Shown here: piece after piece, positions 26,151-32,952 of the stretch
Position numbering within the stretch: the first letter of the stretch is position 1
How the letters are laid out: every line of letters starts with the position of its first letter
Source: Amycolatopsis jejuensis
GTDB taxonomy: Bacteria; Actinomycetota; Actinomycetes; Mycobacteriales; Pseudonocardiaceae
Length of the DNA stretch: 64,000 nucleotides
Direction of reading: 5' to 3'
Assembly (NCBI RefSeq): GCF_000717335.1
Contig: NZ_JNYZ01000006.1
Span: 124,001 to 188,000 of the forward strand
Program-made: the position numbers and the translations under genes
The notes under the pieces: generated by a model
Database searches by the model: none
Told to the model about the DNA's origin: nothing
The model's input: only the letters and a program-made list of their open reading frames with translations

Positions 26151-26933
26151 ATGACCGATGATCTGCGGTACCCGGAACTGCGGGGCAAGAACGTACTGGT
26201 GACCGGCGGCTCGCGGGGAATCGGCGAGGCGACCGTCCGGGACTTCGCCGCGGTGGGGGCGAACGTCTTCTTCAACTACCGCGCTAGCTCCTCGCGGTCT
26301 GACGAGCTGGTCGCCGAACTCGGCAAGGAGCACGCGGCGGCCACCCAGGCCGACCTCGCGGACCTGTCTGATGTCGAGCGGCTGTGGGAGGAGGCGGTGT
26401 CGTGGAAGGGCGGCATCGACGTGGTCGTCCACAATGCGTCGGTGCGCGAGCCCATCCCGCTGGACGCGCCCACTTCCGAGTGGGATGAGCATTGGCTGTC
26501 GGCGCTGCGGGTCAACCTGGTGGCGCCTGCGCACCTGTCGCGGTTCGCGATCAAGCATTTCCTCGGCCGGGGCTGCCAGGGGGTCATCATCGGGCTGACC
26601 GGCCGGATCGCGGTACGCGGCGACTACCCGGAGTACCTGCAGGACGGTGCCGCCAAAGGTGGGCTGAACTCGATGCTGCGCGGGATCGCCAGCGGTTTCG
26701 CGAAGAACGACATTCTCACGTATCTGATTTCGGGCGGGATCATCGAAACCGACCAGGCACGCTCGCAATTCGACGCCCAGGGCGGCCGGGAACGGTATAT
26801 GGCGGAGATCCCGATGGGGGAGTTCGGGACGGTGCAGGACATTTCGGAGCTGATCCTGTTCCTGTCGACCGGCCGGGCCCGCTACTCCACCGGGTCCACC
26901 ATCGATGCCACCGGCGCCTCTTTCCTGCACTAG
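26151..26933 (+). CDS. SDR-family oxidoreductase with shifted catalytic residues
   Basis: 260 residues. Classical N-terminal cofactor motif TGGSRGIGEA and HNAS-type HNASVRE segment. The usual Ser...Tyr-x3-Lys active site is absent: the position four before the conserved Lys is Asp (QDGAAKGG), and the usual Ser is Thr/Gly (GLTGR). A Tyr six residues further back gives Y-x6-K (EYLQDGAAK), the spacing of enoyl-ACP reductases such as FabI. It may therefore be an enoyl reductase or a non-canonical dehydrogenase. The C-terminus STGSTIDATGASFLH is typical of SDRs. It lies 2 bp after the aminotransferase and 23 bp before the FAD subunit gene. Confidence 0.85.
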   Translation: MTDDLRYPELRGKNVLVTGGSRGIGEATVRDFAAVGANVFFNYRASSSRSDELVAELGKEHAAATQADLADLSDVERLWEEAVSWKGGIDVVVHNASVREPIPLDAPTSEWDEHWLSALRVNLVAPAHLSRFAIKHFLGRGCQGVIIGLTGRIAVRGDYPEYLQDGAAKGGLNSMLRGIASGFAKNDILTYLISGGIIETDQARSQFDAQGGRERYMAEIPMGEFGTVQDISELILFLSTGRARYSTGSTIDATGASFLH

Positions 26934-26956
26934 CCTGTTTCCCGAGAGGGGCCGAG

Positions 26957-27847
26957 ATGCCTTCTGCCGTCCCGGAATTCGCGTACCGCCGGCCGTCCAC
27001 CATGGCCGAGCTGCTGGGTGCCATGGCCGAACCGGGAGCGTACGCACTGGCCGGGGGGACCGACCTGGTCCCGCTGCGCGCTTCCGGGGCCATCACTCCC
27101 TTGGCGCTGGTCGACGTCAAACACGTCGCCGAACTCCAGGGAGTCATGGCCGGCCATGACGGGATCCGGGTCGGCGCAGCGACTACGCTGGCATCGCTCG
27201 TCGGTTTGCCGGATGCAATCCTGGACGGAGCACAGATCGTAGGCGCCGCGCAAACCCGCTCCCGCGCCACCCTGGGCGGCAACCTCTGCCGATCCTCCCC
27301 GGCGGGCGACACCCTGTGCGGCCTGCTGGTCCTGGACGCGGTAGCCGAACTCCGGTCATCGGAGGGCACCCGGCACGTCCCGGTCCGGGAGTTCTTCACC
27401 GGCCCGGGCCGTAATGTCGCCACGCCTTCCGAAGTACTGGTTGCCCTCCGGCTTCCCGCGGCGCCAGGCGGCTCGGCCTACCGGCGGTTCACCTACCGCC
27501 GGGCAATGGATCTTGCCGTCGTGGGGGTCGCGGCTTCGCTGTCCATTGTGGACGGTACGTGCACCTCGGCGGCGATCGCCCTCGGGGCTGCGGCACCCAC
27601 CCCGCTACTGGCCCCTTCGGCGGCCGAGGTTCTGGTCGGCACGGGTTGCACTGACGAAGACCTCTCTGCCGCGTCCGAATGCGCCGTGGCGGCAGCTTCC
27701 CCGATCGACGATGTACGGGGCACGAGGGCGTATCGGTTGCGGGTGCTGCGTTCGCTTACCCGTGAGGTCTTGGGGCTTGCCCGATCGCGGGCGCTGGGTC
27801 ACTGCCGGGCCCCGATGCAGTCTCCACGGGAGCTTTCCGGCAAATAG
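26957..27847 (+). CDS. Molybdenum hydroxylase, FAD-binding subunit (CoxM-like)
   Basis: 296 residues of the medium FAD subunit of xanthine-dehydrogenase-type enzymes: start AYRRPSTMAELLGAM, pyrophosphate loop ALAGGTDLVP, then VGAATTLASL, and the second FAD loop QTRSRATLGGNLCRSSPAGD; the C-terminal CO_deh_flav_C domain follows. It completes the S-L-M trio with the FeS and Mo subunits that begin at 14233 and 14730. Separation of M from S and L by about ten kilobases of other genes is unusual but the same-strand, near-gapless layout supports one transcript. GAGAGGGGCCGAG precedes the ATG. Confidence 0.88.
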   Translation: MPSAVPEFAYRRPSTMAELLGAMAEPGAYALAGGTDLVPLRASGAITPLALVDVKHVAELQGVMAGHDGIRVGAATTLASLVGLPDAILDGAQIVGAAQTRSRATLGGNLCRSSPAGDTLCGLLVLDAVAELRSSEGTRHVPVREFFTGPGRNVATPSEVLVALRLPAAPGGSAYRRFTYRRAMDLAVVGVAASLSIVDGTCTSAAIALGAAAPTPLLAPSAAEVLVGTGCTDEDLSAASECAVAAASPIDDVRGTRAYRLRVLRSLTREVLGLARSRALGHCRAPMQSPRELSGK

Positions 27848-28007
27848 CTCATGCGGTAAGAAGATGGCATCCCCTCCTGCAATTCAAGGCGTCGCGGTCA
27901 CGATCCGCCGAATACGGCCACCTTGGTGCGCGCTCGCGCGGTTGTTGTCGCGGCTGCCTTGCGGCGGGTTCTGTGACCCCGACCAGGGCCGGGGAAGCGG
28001 TGCCGAC

Positions 28008-28026
28008 GCACTTCAAAGTGCCTTTT
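28008..28026 (+). terminator. Short hairpin with T-run after the catabolic operon
   Basis: GCACT-TCAA-AGTGC followed by CCTTTT. The stem is short, but it is the only terminator-like element in the 237-bp gap 27848-28084. That gap also holds the promoter region and operator of the DsbA-like gene and no other gene. Confidence 0.4.
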
Positions 28027-28056
28027 GCAAGCTCCCCCTTACTCACTCATGATGGT

Positions 28057-28072
28057 GTTACGCACTACTAGT
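28057..28072 (-). promoter_or_regulatory. Candidate HxlR operator upstream of the DsbA-like gene
   Basis: On the minus strand ACTAGTAGTGCGTAAC, 12 of 16 bases identical to the block at 29291-29306 between hxlR and azoR. It contains the perfect 11-bp palindrome CACTACTAGTG (28063-28073). ACTA/TAGT arms are typical of operators bound by YodB/HxlR-type repressors. Confidence 0.45.
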
Positions 28073-28084
28073 GAGGTGGGCAAG

Positions 28085-28756
28085 ATGGGTGAGCGAACAT
28101 CACGGCCCGAGGGGCCGCAGGTCGTCGTCGAGATGTGGGCTGACCTGGGCTGTCCCTGGTGCTACGTCGGAAAGCACCGGCTCCAGGAGGCGATCGAGCA
28201 GCGTCCGGATGCGGAGCGGTTCCGGGTCGTCATGCGGTCGTTCCAGCTGGACCCGGATGCGCCGCACGAGCCGGAAGAGAACGAGAAGAGCTTCATCCGT
28301 ACCCACGGCGGCACCGCGGCCGACGTCTTCCGGGCCGAGCGTCAGATGCAGGCCCTCGCCCGCCGGGAGGGGCTCGAGTATTCGCTGAATCGCCTGAACG
28401 CCAACACTTTCGACCTGCACCGCGTGGTCCAGTACGCCAACGACCACGGCCTGGGGTTCGCGTTCTTCTCCACCGTCCAGGACGGCTTTTTCGCCGGCAC
28501 CCTCAACCCGCACGAGCCGGATGCCCTCGCCGGTGTCGCGGAGGCGGTCGGGCTGGACGGGCGGCGGGTCCGTGAAATCGTCGCGGGCGGCGAGTACGGC
28601 GACCGCGTGCGCGCCGACCGCGCCGAGGGCATCGAGCTGGGTGCGACCGGGGTCCCGTTCGTCGTACTCGACCGGCGGGTGGCCGCTCCCGGTGCCCAGA
28701 AGGTGTCGGTCTACAGCCGTCTGTTGCAGCAGGTGGCCGAGGGGGCGGTGGCATGA
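28085..28756 (+). CDS. DsbA-family oxidoreductase (FrnE-like)
   Basis: 223 residues, thioredoxin fold with an inserted helical domain. The redox motif is CPWC in ADLGCPWCYVGKHRL (about residue 22), and the cis-Pro loop is GATGVPFVVLD near the C-terminus. FrnE/DSBA-like proteins of actinomycetes are cytoplasmic (no signal peptide here) and act as disulfide isomerases, glutathione-S-transferase kappa-like enzymes or polyketide tailoring enzymes. ATG 28085 is chosen for the GAGGTGGG site 6-12 bases before it; in-frame ATGs further upstream lie in the operator. It shares an operator motif with the azoreductase, suggesting joint control by HxlR. Confidence 0.86.
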   Translation: MGERTSRPEGPQVVVEMWADLGCPWCYVGKHRLQEAIEQRPDAERFRVVMRSFQLDPDAPHEPEENEKSFIRTHGGTAADVFRAERQMQALARREGLEYSLNRLNANTFDLHRVVQYANDHGLGFAFFSTVQDGFFAGTLNPHEPDALAGVAEAVGLDGRRVREIVAGGEYGDRVRADRAEGIELGATGVPFVVLDRRVAAPGAQKVSVYSRLLQQVAEGAVA

Positions 28757-28812
28757 GCCGGCGCGAGATCGTGGCGGGGTGCGATCCGGCTACCGGCACG
28801 TGCTCCATCGAC

Positions 28813-28833
28813 GCCGGCGAAAGCGGCGCCGGC
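28813..28833. terminator. Hairpin between convergent dsbA-like and hxlR genes
   Basis: GCCGGCG, a 7-base loop, CGCCGGC. It lies in the 80-bp gap between two convergent genes and could serve as a bidirectional terminator, although no T-run is present. Confidence 0.35.
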
Positions 28834-28836
28834 AGT

Positions 28837-29259
28837 TCAGCCCGCCGGCGCACTGACCGAGGTCTTGCCGCGGCCGACTCCGGTCCGTTCGCTGGCGGCC
28901 CGGTTGCCGGCGATCTCACCGTGGTGCGCGGCGGCCCAGCCGGCCATGGCCGTGACCGCGCCCAGCAAGGACCGTCCCAGGTCGGTGAGCTCGTACTCCA
29001 CTCGCGGCGGGACCTCGGGGTACGCGGTCCGCGTGATGAGCCCGTCCCGCTCGAGGTGCTTGAGGGTCTGGGTCAGCATCCGCTGGGAGATGCCCGGGAT
29101 GCTCGCCTGCAGGTCGGAGTAGCGCAGCGGGCCGGTGCGCAAGGTGGCGACGACGAGCACCGTCCACTTGTCCCCGATGCGGTCGAGCACCTCGCGGATG
29201 AAGGCGCTGTCCTGCGGCCAAGCCTGGCACGGACCACTGATCTGTCGAGCTGACGCCAT
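28837..29259 (-). CDS. HxlR-family transcriptional regulator
   Basis: 140 residues. Winged-helix pattern of HxlR/YodB/MarR-like proteins: VLDRIGDKWTVLVVATL, LRYSDLQASIPGISQRMLTQTL and VEYELTDLGRSL. An N-terminal Cys in SGPCQAWP (residue 11) sits where YodB/HypR-type regulators carry their redox-sensing Cys. The ATG at 29259 has a perfect AGGAGGTG eight bases before it; longer in-frame upstream sequence reads through the divergent azoreductase gene and was rejected. The C-terminal ~25 residues are an unconserved tail. Likely a repressor released by quinones or electrophiles, controlling the azoreductase and DsbA-like genes. Confidence 0.88.
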   Translation of the reverse strand: MASARQISGPCQAWPQDSAFIREVLDRIGDKWTVLVVATLRTGPLRYSDLQASIPGISQRMLTQTLKHLERDGLITRTAYPEVPPRVEYELTDLGRSLLGAVTAMAGWAAAHHGEIAGNRAASERTGVGRGKTSVSAPAG

Positions 29260-29290
29260 CCTGCTCACCTCCTGTCTGGTGGGTAACAGC

Positions 29291-29306
29291 ACTACCAGTA
29301 TGTAAC
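29291..29306 (+). promoter_or_regulatory. Candidate HxlR operator in the hxlR-azoR divergent gap
   Basis: ACTACCAGTATGTAAC in the 78-bp divergent gap, matching 12 of 16 bases with the minus-strand block at 28057-28072. A direct repeat GTAAC occurs at 29283 and 29302. Position fits simultaneous repression of both genes. Confidence 0.5.
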
Positions 29307-29337
29307 ACCTCCGGTCATACCGAAAGGGAATTCCGCC

Positions 29338-29964
29338 ATGTCGTACCTGCTTCGCATCGACTCCTCCGCGCTCGGCGAGGTCTCGGTCTCGCGCCAAGTC
29401 GCCCAGTCGTTCCTCGACGGCTGGGACGGCAAGGTCGTCCACCGCGATCTCGCCGCCGAACCCGTCCCGCACCTCAGCGCTGCCGGCATCACGGCCCGCG
29501 ACCTCGATCCCGTCGAGTACACGGCCGAGCAGGCTGCGGCAGCCGCAGTGCAGGACGAGCTCATCGACGAATTCCTCGGCGCCAGCGCCTATCTGTTCAC
29601 GGTTCCGATGTACAACCTGTCGATGCCGTCGGTGTTCAAGGCCTGGCTCGACCAGATCCTCGTCGCCGGTCGCACCTTCCGGCCGTCCCCGGCAGCCGGC
29701 CGTCCGGCGGTGCTGGTCTCCGCCCGCGGCGGCAGTTACGGCCCCGGCGCACCCCGGCACGGTTTCGACTACGTCGTGCCCACCCTCGAAGCCGTGCTCG
29801 GGCAAGAGGAACTGCTGGGGCTCGATGTCGCGACGGTGGTCCCGGAGCTCACGATGGCCCCGGACGTGCCCGCTCTCGCCGAACTCGTCCCGCTGCACAA
29901 GGCATCCATGGCCGACGCGCACGACCGCGCCCGCCGCCTCGCAGCGACGATTGCCGCCGCGTGA
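29338..29964 (+). CDS. azoR: FMN-dependent NADH-azoreductase/quinone reductase (AzoR family)
   Basis: 208 residues of the flavodoxin-like AzoR fold: N-terminal YLLRIDSSALGEVSVSR, the FMN-binding TVPMYNLSMPSVFKAWLDQI (about residue 90), and VSARGGSYG around residue 142. AzoR enzymes use NADH for two-electron reduction of quinones and azo compounds and protect against thiol stress. AAAGGGAA precedes the ATG. It is divergent from the HxlR gene, a common redox-sensing pair. A strong hairpin follows the gene. Confidence 0.9.
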   Translation: MSYLLRIDSSALGEVSVSRQVAQSFLDGWDGKVVHRDLAAEPVPHLSAAGITARDLDPVEYTAEQAAAAAVQDELIDEFLGASAYLFTVPMYNLSMPSVFKAWLDQILVAGRTFRPSPAAGRPAVLVSARGGSYGPGAPRHGFDYVVPTLEAVLGQEELLGLDVATVVPELTMAPDVPALAELVPLHKASMADAHDRARRLAATIAAA

Positions 29965-29978
29965 GAAAAAGCACGTCG

Positions 29979-30008
29979 CCGCCGTGTCGGCATTTGCCGA
30001 CACGGCGG
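29979..30008 (+). terminator. 14-bp perfect hairpin after azoR
   Basis: CCGCCGTGTCGGCA pairs perfectly with TGCCGACACGGCGG, with a two-base TT centre, followed by TCCTCC. It begins 15 bp after the azoR stop and ends 70 bp before the AraC-type gene. This is the strongest intrinsic-terminator-like stem in the window. Confidence 0.7.
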
Positions 30009-30078
30009 TCCTCCCGTATCGTTCGAGATGAGGCTGACCAGCGCGAACGCCGGTAAGCGGGGCTGCCGGGGGAGCGCG

Positions 30079-31059
30079 ATGACGGAGTCCTTCACGTTGC
30101 TGAGGCGGCACGAGGTGTTTCGTTCGCGCGATCCCGATCAGTTTCGCGAGCAAGTGGCCCGGATCTTCTGCCCGCACGACCTCGTGCTGTATGGCCGAGG
30201 TGCCCGCCTGAACGCTTACCTGCGGTCGAAGCGGCTGCGCAACTTGGCGATCAATCTGGTCGCGTACGGCGGCGACGTCCTGATCGATCCCGGCCGGCTC
30301 GACGACTTCTTCGTGGTCATGATGCCGTTGTCGGGGAATGCCCACGTCCGGTCCGGTACCGAGGAAATCGACTCCGGCCCGGGCCTGGCGGCAGTTCCGC
30401 ATCCCGACCGGCCGTTGCGCATGCGGTGGACGGCCGACTGCGTGCAGCTGATCATCCGGATCGATCGCGCCGCCCTCGAAGCGCGCCTGCGCGACGAACT
30501 CGGGTATCCGCTGAACGACGGGTCCCTGGCTTTCCGGCTGGGGATGGACATGACGGCCGGCCTGACGGCGAGCTGGCGGCGGATGTCCCTGATGCTGGCG
30601 TCCGAACTGGACAACGAGGAGAACCTCGTCGACCGCGACGAACTGGTCGGGTCATGGGAAGACATGCTGATGGCGAGTCTCCTGTCGGCGCAGCAGCACA
30701 ACTACAGTGCGGCGCCCGGGAAGCGCGTGTTTCCCGCGGCGAAGCCCGAGGTGAACGCTGCCATCCGCCTGATCAAGGACAGCCCCGGAGAAGACTGGTC
30801 GGTCAAGCGACTCGCCCGGATGGTGGACGTCGGCCCGCGAATGCTCCAGCAAGGGTTGCAGGCGATCGGCACGACCTTCACGGACGAGCTGCGCAGGGCG
30901 AGACTGCAGCGGATACACGATGCGCTGCACGCGGCCGCACCCGGCACGACCACGGTGTCGAAAGTGTTCGCGCAGAACGGGATCAAGCATCACAGCCGCG
31001 GCGCGAAGCAGTACCGCGGCCTGTTCGGCGAGCTGCCCTCCGAGACGCTGCGCAGCTGA
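30079..31059 (+). CDS. AraC-family transcriptional regulator
   Basis: 326 residues. The N-terminal ~200 residues resemble the AraC-binding-like (cupin) domain of the NahR/FeaR/OruR kind: start VFRSRDPDQFREQVARIFCPHDL, then the LAINLVAYGGDVLID and MPLSGNAHVRSG strands. The C-terminal HTH begins around residue 225 with IRLIKDSPGEDWSVKRLARM and ends ...FAQNGIKHHSRGAKQYRGLFGELPSE; the second helix-turn-helix is diverged from the usual GFxxxSxFxRxFkxxfGxtP. ATG 30079 follows CCGGGGGAGCG. No target gene is obvious; azoR is upstream behind a terminator and a GntR gene follows. Confidence 0.82.
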   Translation: MTESFTLLRRHEVFRSRDPDQFREQVARIFCPHDLVLYGRGARLNAYLRSKRLRNLAINLVAYGGDVLIDPGRLDDFFVVMMPLSGNAHVRSGTEEIDSGPGLAAVPHPDRPLRMRWTADCVQLIIRIDRAALEARLRDELGYPLNDGSLAFRLGMDMTAGLTASWRRMSLMLASELDNEENLVDRDELVGSWEDMLMASLLSAQQHNYSAAPGKRVFPAAKPEVNAAIRLIKDSPGEDWSVKRLARMVDVGPRMLQQGLQAIGTTFTDELRRARLQRIHDALHAAAPGTTTVSKVFAQNGIKHHSRGAKQYRGLFGELPSETLRS

Positions 31060-31180
31060 GTACGCAATCGGGATCGCTCTGCGCGCAGAACGGTCAGACG
31101 GGCGTCGGCACCACCGCTAATTTGAGTACCATGCAGTCCGCGCCGCAGCGGAACGCGCCTCTGGGATCGAAGGGGACCAG

Positions 31181-31870
31181 ATGTCCGTACCGGCTTCGCA
31201 TGGCAACGCGCCGGCCAAGGTCGTCGCTCGCTGGCTGATCGATTACCTCCAGTCGGGCGAGCTGCACCCGGGGGACCGGCTGCCGCCGGAGCGGCGGCTC
31301 TCGGAGATCCTCGGCGTCCACCGGGCGAAGGTGCGCGACGCGATCAATCCGCTCGAAGTGCTGGGGTTGCTGGACCGGCGGGTGGGTGACGGCACCTATT
31401 TCGTGAGCACGACTTCGGATCTGCTGCCCGAAACCGTCGCGTGGGGCGCCCTGCTGGCCCGGCACGACATCGCCCAGATGCTCGAGATGCGCCGCCCGGT
31501 CTCGGTGGAAATCGCCGGACTGGCGGCGGAACGGCGGTCGCCCGAACAACTGAGGCGGCTGCGCGAAATGTGCGGCACGATGTCCGGCGCAGCGGGGGAT
31601 CCGGACCGGTTCGCCCGGGCCGGCGCGGCATTCCACCGCCAGATCGCCGAAGCAAGCGGAAACGCGATGCTCGCGGGCACCGTCGTCACCCTCCAGACAC
31701 TGCTGCTCACGGAGATCGCCCGTGCGGAGGACCCTGGCCAGGCAATGGCCGATTACGCGCTGCTGGTGAACGCCATCGCGGCCTCCGACGCTGTCGCGGC
31801 GCGCGAGGCGATGGAGGCACACATCGAGCGCGTTGCGGGCAATATCCGCGCGCTGGACGCGGGCGACTGA
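31181..31870 (+). CDS. GntR-family regulator, FadR subfamily
   Basis: 229 residues. HTH at residues ~10-75 with LQSGELHPGDRLPPERRLSE and LGVHRAKVRDAINPLEVLGLLDRRVGDGTYF, a textbook GntR wing; the FCD effector domain follows with FHRQIAEASGN and a late EAHIERV. It differs clearly from the GntR at 13410. A 12-bp palindrome TCTGCGCGCAGA (31078-31089) lies in the 121-bp gap upstream and could be an operator; I see no good promoter. Downstream is the rearranged thioesterase/SDR region, so its original targets may have been lost. Confidence 0.87.
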   Translation: MSVPASHGNAPAKVVARWLIDYLQSGELHPGDRLPPERRLSEILGVHRAKVRDAINPLEVLGLLDRRVGDGTYFVSTTSDLLPETVAWGALLARHDIAQMLEMRRPVSVEIAGLAAERRSPEQLRRLREMCGTMSGAAGDPDRFARAGAAFHRQIAEASGNAMLAGTVVTLQTLLLTEIARAEDPGQAMADYALLVNAIAASDAVAAREAMEAHIERVAGNIRALDAGD

Positions 31871-31911
31871 CCTGCCCCGGCCGAACAAGGCTGACTCGCC
31901 GTGCGCCGACG

Positions 31912-32292
31912 TCACCCGTGCTGGTCGCCGGTCGTAAGCAGTGCCGCGCGCAGATGGGCGGGGATCGGCGACGGACGCCCGGTCTCGCCGAGATGGACGT
32001 CTCCCCAGCGGCCCGTCGACGCGACTGCGCCGCGGCTGAAGATCGTGAAGTCGTAGTGGATCGAGGACGTGCCGACGCGGTTGACCGTGATGTGCATCGT
32101 GACCGGGTCCTCGTAGAGCGCCGGTCGCAGGTGCTGCGTTTCGAAGTGGACGCGGATGATCCGGTGTTCGAGCTCGCTCGCGCCGATCGACCGGAGCAAG
32201 GCGAACTCGCACTCCTCGGCGAGCAGCACGCACGCGGTCGTGCTGAGCATTCCGCGCATGTTGACCTGGTGGGGAAGCAGCCTGCGCTCCAC
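31912..32292 (-). CDS. Hotdog-fold acyl-CoA thioesterase, possibly 5'-truncated
   Basis: 126 residues of the 4-hydroxybenzoyl-CoA thioesterase-like hotdog fold: VERRLLPHQVNMRGMLSTT, the long helix VLLAEECEFALLRSIG, then strands with VHFETQHLRPALYEDPV and GTSSIHYDFTIFS. From GTG 32292 the protein nearly fills the domain, but the reading frame upstream continues RSFT and then meets a TAG, so the natural N-terminal few residues and promoter may have been removed by the rearrangement at about 32,300. It is convergent to the GntR gene (41-bp gap) and head to head with an SDR remnant. Confidence 0.65.
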   Translation of the reverse strand: MERRLLPHQVNMRGMLSTTACVLLAEECEFALLRSIGASELEHRIIRVHFETQHLRPALYEDPVTMHITVNRVGTSSIHYDFTIFSRGAVASTGRWGDVHLGETGRPSPIPAHLRAALLTTGDQHG

Positions 32293-32296
32293 GGTG

Positions 32297-32776
32297 AAGC
32301 TGCGCTACTGGCGTGAACGCGCGAAATCCGGGGACGGCGTGCGGGCGTCGGTGGTGCACACGACCTCGGTCGCCGGTTTCGCCGGAAACTACGGACAGGC
32401 CGCGTACAGTGCGGCAAAGGCAGCGGTACTAGGGCTTTCCCGGGTTGTCTCGCTGGAAGGCGCGGCGTACGGCGTCCGGTCGAACGCGATCTCCCCCTCC
32501 GCGTCGACCCGCATGGGCGGGGAACAGGAACTGCCCGGCCTCCGCCCGTCCGCGGTGTCGCCGCTGGTGTCGTGGCTGGCGACCGAGAACTGCCCGGCCG
32601 ACGGCCAGATCTTCCACTGCATGAACGGGCGGCTGGCCGTGGTATCGGCCCCGCGGGCGGTGGAGGTGTTCACTTCGGCGGAGCCGTGGACCCTGGCTCA
32701 GCTGGATACATTGCTGCGTCCGGCGTTACTGAGCCCACCGGCGATCACGGAGTTCCTGGGGGAGGAGTTCGGCTGA
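32297..32776 (+). pseudogene. SDR remnant, N-terminal half missing
   Basis: The reading frame from about 32,297 encodes the C-terminal part of a short-chain dehydrogenase of the hydroxyacyl-CoA dehydrogenase kind: YWRERAKSG, then SVVHTTSVAGFAGN with the catalytic Ser, QAAYSAAKAAVLGL with Tyr-x3-Lys, and SNAISPSASTRM. The Rossmann half with TGxxxGIG is absent; upstream in-frame sequence is the antisense of the thioesterase gene. About 155 residues remain of a usual ~300. The C-terminal tail (LDTLLRPALLSPPAITEFLGEEFG) is intact. It is best read as a 5'-truncated pseudogene. Confidence 0.7.
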
Positions 32777-32860
32777 GGAGTGCCTGCGCGGCGATGGTGA
32801 TCCGCTGGCCGGGACGGGACCGGGATGGTCGATGGCGACCACCCCGCGGCACCGGGAGGT

Positions 32861-32876
32861 CTGGGGTTTTCCCGGT
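32861..32876 (+). promoter_or_regulatory. PAS-LuxR (PimM-type) box before the acyltransferase gene
   Basis: CTGGGGTTTTCCCGGT matches 13 of 16 positions of the PimM box CTVGGGAWWTCCCBAG (consensus recalled from the pimaricin literature). It lies 76 bp before the acyltransferase ATG. It is the best match of eight found in the cluster. The rest of gap 32777-32952 shows nothing else. Confidence 0.5.
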
Positions 32877-32952
32877 CACCGGCGGGAGAACCTGGGGCAC
32901 GGGCAACCCGGCCGGGGTGCGCTGACCGCTCGGGCGGGGAAGAGGTAGTGCG

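Noticed and set aside
28753..29253. Plus-strand frame starting at ATGA in the DsbA-like stop (MSRREIVAGCDPATG...)
   Set aside because: After about 28 residues it runs antisense through the HxlR gene, which has strong motifs and a perfect ribosome site; the short start is not enough to claim a gene.
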